Assembly: GCA_002415485.1 (NCBI GenBank) | Contig: DHYU01000036.1 | Location: forward strand, 27,673 to 39,349 | DNA length: 11,677 bases | Source: Proteobacteria bacterium UBA5122 | GTDB lineage: Bacteria; Pseudomonadota; Gammaproteobacteria; Tenderiales; Tenderiaceae | Reading direction: 5' to 3' | In this document: positions 1 through 6,264 of the stretch, in pieces | How positions within the stretch are numbered: position 1 is the stretch's first letter | Layout of the letters: each line of letters opens with the position of its first letter | Translations under genes and position numbers: made by a program | The notes under the pieces: model-generated | Database searches by the model: none | What the model was told of the DNA's origin: nothing | What the model saw: only the letters and a program-made list of their open reading frames with translations

Positions 1-458
1 CGCGCCGCATACTCCCACTCGGCCTCAGACGGCAGACGATACTTATTGGTATTCTCCAGCCGGTTCAGCTGCTCCAAAAAGGCCTGCACCTCCAGCCAAC
101 TGACCTGCTCCACCGGCCGCCGCGGATCGATCTTCTCGCTGTGGTTGTAACCCATCACCGCATACCACTGCGCCTGCGTCACCTCATGCGCCGAGATATA
201 AAAGGTAGCGACCTCCACCTCGCGCTGCGGCTGCTGCTCGGGCTGGGTACCGCCCATCACAAACTTGCCGGCAGGCACCTTGACCAACTGCATGCCGAGT
301 TGATTACCGCGGACCTCCAGCCCGGTCTCCTCGACCACCGCCGCCCGCTGCTGATTCTGATTCATGCCCAGCGCCGCCAGACCACCGGCCACCGCCACCA
401 CCAGCAGCACCGGCAATACGATCACCGCCCAGCTACGCTCGTTGTTCTGCTCGCTCAT
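1..458 (-). CDS. SUMF1/FGE-family formylglycine-generating-enzyme-like protein, membrane-anchored (partial, 3' end missing)
   Basis: Reading the minus strand from ATG at 458 gives 152 codons that run off the left edge. Residues 1-9 are polar. About 10-31 form a hydrophobic helix (VIVLPVLLVVAVAGGLAALG), so the protein is probably tethered to the inner membrane with the catalytic domain outside. From about residue 65 the FGE-sulfatase fold begins with the family-typical MQLVKVPAGKFVMGG. It continues with FYISAHEVTQAQWYAVMG and PVEQVSWLEVQAFLEQLN and ends at the signature YRLPSEAEWEYAAR. These motifs are diagnostic of the family. True FGEs oxidise a sulfatase cysteine to formylglycine, but many bacterial members have other or unknown roles, and the C-terminal half with the catalytic cysteines is outside the window. 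A purine/G-rich stretch (GGTGGGG) lies just upstream of the start. It is divergent from moxR, with 157 bp between the starts. Confidence 0.88.
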   Translation of the reverse strand, partial: MSEQNNERSWAVIVLPVLLVVAVAGGLAALGMNQNQQRAAVVEETGLEVRGNQLGMQLVKVPAGKFVMGGTQPEQQPQREVEVATFYISAHEVTQAQWYAVMGYNHSEKIDPRRPVEQVSWLEVQAFLEQLNRLENTNKYRLPSEAEWEYAA

Positions 459-615
459 CCCCACCAAACCTTTGTCATTTTTCGCAGTCCCAAAATTTGC
501 GATCCCGAAACCGGCAATCCCAGAAACTTGCCGCCATCTGGTACAGTTAGCCCATGCCGCGCAAAGCACCGGATAATAACGTATAACGCGCCAAATAATT
601 GCTTAGGAACACACA
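459..615. promoter_or_regulatory. Divergent intergenic region between FGE-like gene and moxR
   Basis: This 157-bp spacer must hold the promoters of two divergent genes. On the plus strand TATAAC at 582-587 is a reasonable -10 element, but no good -35 sits 16-18 bp upstream of it. AGGA at 606-609 is the likely moxR ribosome binding site. A short imperfect direct repeat is visible at 498-526 (GCGATCCCGAAAC then GCAATCCCAGAAAC), possibly an operator or chance. No confident promoter can be placed. Confidence 0.3.
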
Positions 616-1572
616 ATGACCCAGCAGTTCAACCAACTCCGCCGCCACCTGCAACAACGCATCGTCGGCCAACAGGCCCTATGCGAACGCATGCTGGTCG
701 CCATCCTCGCCGACGGCCACGTCTTATTGGAAGGTCTGCCCGGCCTGGCCAAGACCACACTGGTCCACACCCTGGCCGACGGCATGGCGCTCAACTTCTG
801 CCGTCTGCAGTTCACGCCCGATCTCGTGCCCGGCGACATCACCGGCACCGACATCTTCCTGCCCAACGAAGGCCGCTTCGAATTCAGCGCCGGGCCGATC
901 TTCAACGAGATCATCCTCGCCGATGAGATCAACCGCGCACCGCCCAAGGTGCAATCGGCACTGCTGGAGGCGATGCAGGAACGTCAGGTCACCGTCAGCG
1001 GCACCACGCGCAAGCTGCCCGAGATCTTCATGGTTGCCGCCACGCAAAACCCGCTCGAACACGAAGGCACCTACCCACTGCCCGAGGCCCAGCTCGACCG
1101 CTTCCTGATGAAACTGCACCTCGACTACCCGAATCACGACGACGAGCTGGAAATTCTGAAACGCGAACAGCAGCGTTTACAAGGCGACCACACACCACAG
1201 CGCCTGAGCGTGATCACTCCCGACGACATCCTCAGCGCCCGCAACACCGTCAACCATATCCACATGGACGAGATGCTGTCGCGCTACATCGTCACGCTGG
1301 TCCAGGCCAGCCGTGACCCGAGCGCCTATTGGCCCGAGGCCCGCGACTGGCTCGCCCACGGCGCATCACCCCGCGCCAGCCTCGCCCTCGCCCGCTGCGC
1401 CCGCGCGCTAGCCCTGCTGCGCCAGCGCGATTTCGTCGAACCGGCCGACATCATCGATATCGCCACCGACGTGCTCAACCACCGCATCGGCCTCAGCTTC
1501 GCCGCCCGCGCCGAAGGCATCAACCCACGGCAACTGATCAACGGCCTGCTACAACGCGTGCCCGTGCCTTAA
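616..1572 (+). CDS. MoxR-family AAA+ ATPase
   Basis: This 318-residue protein has the usual length of MoxR ATPases (about 310-330). Visible motifs in order are Walker A GLPGLAKT (40-47), the MoxR-type insert FTPDLVPGDITGTDIF (66-81), Walker B IILADE (99-104) followed by INRAPPKVQSALLEAMQER, sensor 1 ATQNP (142-146) and YPLPEAQLDRFLMKL, then the C-terminal lid domain with PRASLALARCARALALL. MoxR ATPases are thought to act as chaperone-like remodelers together with VWA-domain partners, driving assembly or metal/cofactor insertion of protein complexes. The likely partners are the DUF58 protein next to it and the VWA proteins at 8924-11677. The start follows AGGA at 606-609. It is the first gene of a run with DUF58 (21 bp gap) and DUF1272. 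The family assignment is certain; the client is unknown. Confidence 0.95.
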   Translation: MTQQFNQLRRHLQQRIVGQQALCERMLVAILADGHVLLEGLPGLAKTTLVHTLADGMALNFCRLQFTPDLVPGDITGTDIFLPNEGRFEFSAGPIFNEIILADEINRAPPKVQSALLEAMQERQVTVSGTTRKLPEIFMVAATQNPLEHEGTYPLPEAQLDRFLMKLHLDYPNHDDELEILKREQQRLQGDHTPQRLSVITPDDILSARNTVNHIHMDEMLSRYIVTLVQASRDPSAYWPEARDWLAHGASPRASLALARCARALALLRQRDFVEPADIIDIATDVLNHRIGLSFAARAEGINPRQLINGLLQRVPVP

Positions 1573-1593
1573 CCAGATATCTATCCCACAATC

Positions 1594-2526
1594 ATGAAGC
1601 CTGCTCAGCAACACTCTCTGCCACCGCTACTCACCAGCAGCGAACTGGCACAACTGCGCGAACAGGCCAAACTACTGCCCGACCTCATGCACAGCGGCCA
1701 CAACCGCCGCGCCGGACCACACCTCGCCTTTGAGCGCGGCGCCGGCTTGGAGCTGGAAGAACTGCGCCGCTACCAACACGGTGACGAAGTCCGCCACATG
1801 GCCTGGCGCGCCACCGCCCGCCGCGGCACCGCGATGATGAAAGTCTTCCGCGCCGAACGCCAAAGCCGCCGCCTGCTGATCATCGACCGCCACCCCGGCA
1901 TGTACTTCGGCAGCCACGGCGAACTCAAGGCCACCACCGCGACACGCATCGCCGCCCTACTCGCCTTCAACGCCCTCGATCATCAAACCGAACTCAGCGC
2001 CATCATCCACGGCCACGAACGTCGCTACTTCGACAGCTCCAACCGCCTCGACGACGCCCTCGCCATCCTGCGTCACCTCAGCCACGCGCCCGCGCAATCA
2101 ATGAATGGAATAGACGCTGCCATCGAGTTCCCGGCAGAAGCACTGCTAAACCAACTACTCACCCTCAACACACGCCGCAGCCAGATCTGCTTCATCAGCG
2201 ACTTCACGCACTGGCAAACAAACAGCTGCACGCCGCTGTTAAAACAACTGGCACAACAACACCAGCTATTGGCGTTTCAAGTAAGCGACAAAGGCGAACA
2301 ACAACTGCCCAGCGCCGGAAAATTAAGACTCTTTGGTGTGGGGCTGATTGATAGTGACAACGCACAACTGCAACAACGTTATCAATCCGTGATGCAGGAA
2401 AAACAGGAATCGATAAGCCAGATGTTGCAACAGAGCGCCATTCCACACTTGCGGATCGATACCGCACTGGAAAACAAACTCGTCTCAGAAATCGCCAGCC
2501 AGATTAATGCCATCGCCCGAGGATAG
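1594..2526 (+). CDS. DUF58 domain-containing protein (VWA-like, MoxR partner)
   Basis: The 310-residue product has the DUF58 hallmark region: GAGLELEELRRYQHGDEVRH (49-68) running into MAWRATARRGTAMMKVFRAE, then the VWA-like strand LLIIDRHPGMYFG (94-106). DUF58 proteins are almost always encoded next to MoxR ATPases and carry a degenerate VWA fold. Here the metal-site motif reads D98-R-H-P-G-M in place of DxSxS, so a classical metal-binding MIDAS is unlikely. A later strand, ICFISDFTHW, matches the second half of the VWA fold. No transmembrane helix is evident, as in the soluble DUF58 subset. ATG at 1594 has only a weak ribosome binding site, but it sits 21 bp after moxR and leaves the conserved domain intact. 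The last third uses more A/T-rich codons than the first two thirds. Co-transcription with moxR is inferred. Confidence 0.92.
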   Translation: MKPAQQHSLPPLLTSSELAQLREQAKLLPDLMHSGHNRRAGPHLAFERGAGLELEELRRYQHGDEVRHMAWRATARRGTAMMKVFRAERQSRRLLIIDRHPGMYFGSHGELKATTATRIAALLAFNALDHQTELSAIIHGHERRYFDSSNRLDDALAILRHLSHAPAQSMNGIDAAIEFPAEALLNQLLTLNTRRSQICFISDFTHWQTNSCTPLLKQLAQQHQLLAFQVSDKGEQQLPSAGKLRLFGVGLIDSDNAQLQQRYQSVMQEKQESISQMLQQSAIPHLRIDTALENKLVSEIASQINAIARG

Positions 2527-2530
2527 ATGA

Positions 2531-2776
2531 ATGCTCGAGCTACGCCCCAACTATGAATGCTGCGACAAAGACCTGCCACCGGAATCGCTTGAGGCCATGA
2601 TCTGTAGTTTTGAATGCACCTTTTGTAAGGATTGTGTGGATGGCGTGTTAAAGGGTGCTTGTCCGAATTGTGGTGGCAATTTGGTTACGCGGCCGATTAG
2701 GCCAGCGGGGAAGTTGGCGACGTACCCGGCGAGTGTGGAGCGGAAGGTTAAAGAGCGGGGGTGTAATGCAGCGTAG
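2531..2776 (+). CDS. DUF1272 domain-containing small Cys-rich (zinc-ribbon-like) protein
   Basis: This 81-residue protein opens with MLELRPNYECCDKDLPPESL and contains ICSFECTFCKDCVDG and CPNCGGNLVTRP, the recognised DUF1272 pattern. Cysteines at 10, 11, 25, 29, 32, 35, 44 and 47 look like ligands for one or two structural zinc ions. The molecular function of DUF1272 is unknown. The start lies 4 bp after the DUF58 stop, and GAGGAT at the end of the DUF58 gene serves as its ribosome binding site, so translation is probably coupled. DUF1272 is not a usual member of MoxR operons. Base composition falls within the gene, from GC-rich codons at the start to a more T-rich sequence after about 2600, where the lower-GC zone begins. 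The tail beyond residue 57 (AGKLATYPASVERKV...) extends past the core domain. Confidence 0.9.
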   Translation: MLELRPNYECCDKDLPPESLEAMICSFECTFCKDCVDGVLKGACPNCGGNLVTRPIRPAGKLATYPASVERKVKERGCNAA

Positions 2777-2872
2777 CGAGAATCATTGGTAGACTGGATA
2801 TAACGAAGTGGAATCCAGGCTACTTGCTAAAATTTTTTTAACGCCCCAATTTCACATTAAAGGCCGATAATA

Positions 2873-3133
2873 ATGATGTCAGGACATGGAGTTTGTGGTC
2901 ACAAATCTAGTATTTGTGGAGGATTTATCCCTCATGATCAAAATATAGTTGAAGCCGTATACAAGTCCGAACTATTAACTCCCGACATGAAAGATGCCAT
3001 ACGAGACTTCATCAAAAACAGTTACAAAAAGTCTTGGGAAACAATAGAGCAACTGTACAACCTTAGCCCCCCGCAAGAACTTGTAGAATATTGGAACTTA
3101 TTTCTAGAAATCCTCAAAACACTCCCGCTTTAG
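2873..3133 (+). CDS. Hypothetical small protein, unrecognised
   Basis: An 86-residue reading frame in low-GC sequence with codon use unlike its neighbours. I do not recognise a family. The N-terminus has closely spaced potential metal ligands (H5, C8, H10, C15, H21; sequence HGVCGHKSSICGGFIPH). The rest is predicted soluble and helical (KDAIRDFIKNSYKKSWETIE) and ends with an aromatic/leucine-rich helix (ELVEYWNLFLEILKTLPL). AAAGG at 2859-2863 could serve as ribosome binding site. ATG occurs twice in a row, so the start could equally be 2876. Amino-acid composition looks protein-like, but the lack of recognisable homology and its position in an AT-rich spacer keep confidence moderate. It could be horizontally acquired or a chance ORF. 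Confidence 0.45.
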   Translation: MMSGHGVCGHKSSICGGFIPHDQNIVEAVYKSELLTPDMKDAIRDFIKNSYKKSWETIEQLYNLSPPQELVEYWNLFLEILKTLPL

Positions 3134-3370
3134 ATCTCGTAGCTCCGTATATGGCCCCCGCTCATTTTGCAAACAAATTGGTGTAATGTGATAAGAAAAA
3201 TTGCATCCGTATATTCGGCTTATTGTTGAGAATTCTATTGTTCTCTAGCCATCATGGATTTTCGCACATTAGCTGCCCATCGATTAGTCGGATTTTATCC
3301 TCGGAGCTACACGGAGTTCGCTAATGCGGATTTCTCCTTTTCACCATGACCAATTTGTCCACAACACATC

Positions 3371-3499
3371 ACGCGGTAACACCGCGTTTCTAACTTGGAT
3401 TGCGGCCTTTTCTTTGGTTCGTTTCTTTTGGCCGAGCAAAAGAAATGAACCCGGCTGCGGGGCGGGGCCCGCATCAAAAACAAGCATCGCGCCAGCGAT
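3371..3499. repeat. Cluster of intergenic palindromes, REP/BIME-like
   Basis: Several hairpins lie close together. ACGCGG/CCGCGT with a 5-nt loop is at 3371-3387. A 15-bp stem with a 6-nt loop is at 3416-3451: GGTTCGTTTCTTTTG on the left arm and CAAAAGAAATGAACC on the right, with a single G-T position. A GC-rich near-palindrome covers about 3456-3471. ATCGC/GCGAT with a GCCA tetraloop is at 3486-3499, followed by a run of seven C. Palindromes of the TTTCTTTTGGCC...CAAAAGAAA type are common multicopy intergenic elements in gammaproteobacteria. Multicopy status here is an inference, since only one copy is in the window. The long stem could also stabilise or end transcripts. Confidence 0.5.
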
Positions 3500-3644
3500 A
3501 CCCCCCCAAGCCATGCACCACCAAACACATCATTAAGTGCATTGAATCAAGACACCGCCCCTCGGCACAAATAAGCAGTTAATTAATTCCCTCACATAGG
3601 TCTATACTTGTCTCCACGGCTATTGAAACAACATGGCAATCAGC

Positions 3645-3650
3645 AGGAGG
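3645..3650 (+). promoter_or_regulatory. Strong Shine-Dalgarno AGGAGG fixing the start at 3659
   Basis: A perfect AGGAGG lies 8 nt before ATG at 3659. The longer frame starting with TTG at 3608 has no comparable site and adds 17 residues with no domain similarity. The ATG is therefore taken as the true start. Confidence 0.85.
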
Positions 3651-3658
3651 CTACAGAG

Positions 3659-4276
3659 ATGGGTGTAACTGCAGGACAACCACCATCGTTTGTCATATCG
3701 GCAATGCTGGCAGGGCATCTCTTCAGGATGCAAAAGACGGCCAAACTGATGTTATTAAGCGCGAGCAATGCCAAGGGGGTGGCATCGCGTGCGGGCGATC
3801 AAGCGACGGGGTTTCGGCCCATCACTGATTTTATTGCCGAGATGGCGAGCGACACGATTCAATTCGCCAGCAACATTAATGAGCTGTCTCTGACGGTATC
3901 GCGCACGTCGGTTGCGGTGATGCGCGCACAAGATGCCATCCGCCGCTTTCGCGAGGCATCCGCCCTCACCACCAGCGGACACCAGAAACGTTTCATTGAC
4001 CACCTGATTGCGCAATCGACTAACGACTGCCATTTGCTGCAACGGGAAAACACCGACATCATGTCGAAGCTGGTGTTACAACTGGACGAGATCCACCAAC
4101 GCGTTCGAGGCTCATCTATCGTCGTCAGCACGTCTCGCACGGAGGCGTCACGCGCCGGCAATTTTCAGAAGTATCTGAACTCAATTGCAGATAGCGTTGA
4201 ACACGCTGCCCGAGAACTGCAAACAGAAATCACCGCCTGCCGCAAGCTCATTGATGCACTGCAACGGTCTTATTAA
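3659..4276 (+). CDS. Small cytoplasmic chemoreceptor-like (MCP-tip-like) protein
   Basis: A 205-residue, all-helical protein without signal peptide or membrane helix. Residues 32-52 (LLSASNAKGVASRAGDQATGF, written here as LLSASNAKGV then ASRAGDQATGF) align without gaps to the tip of chemoreceptor signalling domains, LALNAAIEAARAGEQGRGF. About 11 of 20 positions are identical, including N37, R44, A45, G46, Q48, G51 and F52. A second copy appears 121 residues later: TEASRAG (161-167), then SIADSVEHAARE (175-186), matching EAARAG...VADEVRELAQR. This suggests two receptor-like hairpins in one chain. The trimer-contact glutamate of classical receptors is V41 in copy 1 and E162 in copy 2. There is no sensor or HAMP domain. 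The gene ends 14 bp before the di-iron MBL gene, so the two are probably co-transcribed. Sensor-less cytoplasmic receptors paired with ODP are known in several phyla. Whether this degenerate version still binds CheA/CheW is open. Confidence 0.75.
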   Translation: MGVTAGQPPSFVISAMLAGHLFRMQKTAKLMLLSASNAKGVASRAGDQATGFRPITDFIAEMASDTIQFASNINELSLTVSRTSVAVMRAQDAIRRFREASALTTSGHQKRFIDHLIAQSTNDCHLLQRENTDIMSKLVLQLDEIHQRVRGSSIVVSTSRTEASRAGNFQKYLNSIADSVEHAARELQTEITACRKLIDALQRSY

Positions 4277-4290
4277 CTGGGAAGACATGG

Positions 4291-5022
4291 ATGAAAACAA
4301 CCAATTTATATAACGAACAATATCGCTGGGTGGCCTTCGGCAGAGATCCCAAAAAACCCTCAGGCATCATCGATACCAACCAATACATCGTGATTGACGG
4401 CAACCGTGCGCTGCTGATGGACCCCGGCGGTATTGAGGTGTTTTCGGCCATGCTTGCGGCGGTGATGCAGCTGTGCGAGATCGACACCATCACCGATCTG
4501 TTTGCCTCGCACCAAGACCCCGACATCATCTCCTCCCTCGGCCTGTGGGACCAAACCCTGCCCAACGCGCGCCTGCATGCGCCTTGGTTATGGGAAGGTT
4601 TCTTGCGCCACTTTGGCCTCAACCATATCCAGTACGTTGGCATACCGGATGAGGGCAGCACGCTGTCGCTGAACCATGCCGAATTGCAATTCGTCCCAGC
4701 CCATTACCTGCATGCCTCCGGCAATTACCATGTGTACGACCCGCAGGCCCGCATCCTGATGAGCGGCGACATCGGCGCTGCGCTAGAGCCCGAAGGCGCG
4801 CCAATGTTTGTCGAAGACTTTGATGAACATGTGAAAAAGATGAAACTCTTCCACCAGCGCTGGCTACCCTCAAATCGCGCCAAAAAGGACTGGATTGAGC
4901 GCGTCAGCAAGCTCGATATCGACATCATGGCACCACAACACGGCCGCATCTTCAAAGGCGATAACGTGAAGCGGTTTCTGGACTGGTTCGATGCGCTCGA
5001 AGTAGGGATTGCGATTCCGTAG
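4291..5022 (+). CDS. MBL-fold di-iron protein, ODP-like (oxygen-binding di-iron protein), flavodiiron-related
   Basis: A 243-residue protein made of only the metallo-beta-lactamase-like domain of flavodiiron proteins, about half their length because no flavodoxin domain follows. Candidate ligands are H74, D76 and D78 (ASHQDPDI), H138 (VPAHYLHASG), D160 (ILMSGDIG) and H217 (IMAPQHGRI). The spacing follows the flavodiiron order HxExDH...H...D...H, but the position of the motif's final His is I79 and the Glu is D76. The N-terminal NQYIVIDGNRALLMDPGG is typical of the family (sNsYlI...LiDpG). Stand-alone homologues include ODP of Treponema denticola, which binds O2 at a di-iron site and modulates CheA through a sensor-less receptor. 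The gene follows the receptor-like gene by 14 bp, with GGGAAG as ribosome binding site. A plain MBL hydrolase is less likely because the HxHxDH motif is absent. The O2/iron-sensing role is inferred. Confidence 0.82.
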   Translation: MKTTNLYNEQYRWVAFGRDPKKPSGIIDTNQYIVIDGNRALLMDPGGIEVFSAMLAAVMQLCEIDTITDLFASHQDPDIISSLGLWDQTLPNARLHAPWLWEGFLRHFGLNHIQYVGIPDEGSTLSLNHAELQFVPAHYLHASGNYHVYDPQARILMSGDIGAALEPEGAPMFVEDFDEHVKKMKLFHQRWLPSNRAKKDWIERVSKLDIDIMAPQHGRIFKGDNVKRFLDWFDALEVGIAIP

Positions 5023-5049
5023 CGCCCTGCCTGATAACCGCTTAACAGG

Positions 5050-5073
5050 CTTCCCTCGATCAGTCGCGGGAAG
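5050..5073. other. Hairpin downstream of the ODP-like gene
   Basis: CTTCCC T CGA [TCAG] TCG C GGGAAG forms a 10-bp stem with one mismatch and a 4-nt loop, 28 bp after the ODP-like stop. No T-tract follows, so it is not a standard intrinsic terminator. It could be a 3' stabilising or Rho-related structure. Confidence 0.35.
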
Positions 5074-5214
5074 ACCTACCTTGCCCTCCTACACCCACGC
5101 ACTGCCCACCATCCATCACACAGCCCCCGGCCCAGGTGTCGGTTTCTTTTACACTTTTAGAAAATAACAAATTCATCAATTTCTTTGTTTATGTTTTTTA
5201 TGGGTTTTTTTACT

Positions 5215-5230
5215 TGGCATACAGGTTGCT
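5215..5230 (+). promoter_or_regulatory. Sigma-54 (RpoN) promoter of the PEP-CTERM gene
   Basis: TGGCATACAGGTTGCT fits the sigma-54 consensus TGGCAYRNNNNTTGCW at every defined position, with the invariant GG (5216-5217) and GC (5228-5229) separated by the required 10 bp. Transcription would start near 5240, leaving a leader of about 24 nt that contains GGAG 5 nt before the ATG at 5264. PEP-CTERM genes in several proteobacteria depend on RpoN with the PrsK/PrsR two-component system, so the context supports the call. T-rich upstream sequence (5177-5211) may bend. The activator binding site was not identified. Confidence 0.8.
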
Positions 5231-5263
5231 CTGATAGAAAAAAACAACCATCATGGAGAATAT

Positions 5264-6232
5264 ATGAAAATTAGATCTCTGCTCGTCGGCGCCGCCATCA
5301 TGGGCGCCACCTCATACGCCCACGCCGGACCTGTTTATTCCACTTGGCAGCATCTCGGTGGCTGTAATACTTATAACAGCATGGGCACGTGTCCGAACAT
5401 GGACTCCACATACGACTATCAAAGCGGTGGCGCCGCCGCGTCATCCTCCTTAACCAGCAGCAGAACAATCAACGGCACCGGCATTAATGATACCGCCGAA
5501 TCAATGACCGTCGAATATGACGGCACCTCATATGCTGGCCCTGGCGGCGTATTAAAGGCCGGAGCAACTGCCTCCGTGACAAATGGCTTTTATGCCCCCG
5601 AGCAAAACATCCCTTTTGCAAATGAAGATTTCTCAACCAATCCTGATGGCGTGCCAGAAAGCATCTTCTTTTCCTCCAACGCACGTTATCAAGATTCATT
5701 CACTGTCAGCGGTGCATCTGATCTAGCGTTTATTTCTCTCTCCTTTCATATCGATGGCACACTCAGCGGAACAGAAGAATTTAGGGGTGCACAAATTAAC
5801 TTCATGCAATTTTCTCCTTTCGAGAATTTGTTCGTTGCGTCTAATTCATGGGAGCCAACGTTTATCGATGAGGTCATCAGCTCAATTTTGATCCCCGTTA
5901 TTGATGGTGTTGCCACCGTCACGCTGGAATTAAGTGCCAACATCAACTTTGACTGGCTGGATGCCGCCGCCTTTCAATCAGGACTGTCTGATTTTATGCA
6001 AACTGTCACCATCACTGGCATCAGCGGTTTTAACGCAGCAGGTCAGGCAGTAGACCTCGTTAGCGCCAGCGACAGCTCAGGCTATAACTTCTCTGTTACC
6101 CGCGTACAAACAACAACACCTCCGCCCGTATCACACGTACCAGAACCCAGTGTACTTGCGCTGATGGGCTTTGGACTTGTCGCGAGTGCGTTTTACAGAC
6201 GTAAAACCAAGGCTCAACACGCTCGCGTATAG
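5264..6232 (+). CDS. PEP-CTERM sorting-domain secreted/surface protein
   Basis: A 322-residue protein with a classical signal peptide (MKIRSLLVGAAIMGATSYAHA, cleavage near residue 21, A-H-A|G-P) and a C-terminal PEP-CTERM tripartite signal: VPEP at 292-295, a hydrophobic helix of about 16 residues, then RRK (312-314) and a short polar tail. Exosortase (EpsH/XrtA) recognises this signal and releases the protein outside the inner membrane, often into the extracellular polysaccharide matrix. The mature part (about 22-290) is Ser/Thr/Gly/Asn-rich, predicted beta, with two early cysteines (CNTYNSMGTC) that may form a disulfide. I recognise no further domain. The gene stands alone between a sigma-54-type promoter and a strong terminator. 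No exosortase is in the window, so sorting must be supplied elsewhere in the genome. Confidence 0.92.
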   Translation: MKIRSLLVGAAIMGATSYAHAGPVYSTWQHLGGCNTYNSMGTCPNMDSTYDYQSGGAAASSSLTSSRTINGTGINDTAESMTVEYDGTSYAGPGGVLKAGATASVTNGFYAPEQNIPFANEDFSTNPDGVPESIFFSSNARYQDSFTVSGASDLAFISLSFHIDGTLSGTEEFRGAQINFMQFSPFENLFVASNSWEPTFIDEVISSILIPVIDGVATVTLELSANINFDWLDAAAFQSGLSDFMQTVTITGISGFNAAGQAVDLVSASDSSGYNFSVTRVQTTTPPPVSHVPEPSVLALMGFGLVASAFYRRKTKAQHARV

Positions 6233-6264
6233 CCTCATCTAGCGACTCTACGTTGCAAAACATA

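Larger units (their letters stand above)
3134..3658. other. Long low-GC intergenic stretch without a convincing gene
   Basis: About 525 bp separates the orphan gene from the chemoreceptor-like gene. Short frames exist on both strands at about 3307-3582, but they run through palindromic repeat sequence and are low-complexity, so I do not call them genes. The region holds the hairpin cluster at 3371-3499. It also holds TATACT at 3603-3608, a good -10-like hexamer 51 bp upstream of the next start. Its best -35 candidate (TTAATT at 3579-3584, 18 bp spacer) is poor. Otherwise I see nothing. Confidence 0.5.

Noticed and set aside
141..926. Long plus-strand frame overlapping the FGE-like gene and the start of moxR
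   Set aside because: Its translation is Arg/His/Pro-rich with no domain. It is antisense to the FGE-like gene and out of frame with moxR, both of which have clear family motifs.
3139..3310. 9-bp inverted repeat GTAGCTCCG...CGGAGCTAC enclosing about 155 bp, as a possible small mobile element
   Set aside because: Too short to exclude chance in a region this long, and no target-site duplication is visible at its ends.
3307..3582. Three short overlapping frames on both strands
   Set aside because: They run through the palindrome cluster. Their translations (e.g. SFGRAKEMNPAA) are of the kind produced by intergenic repeats.
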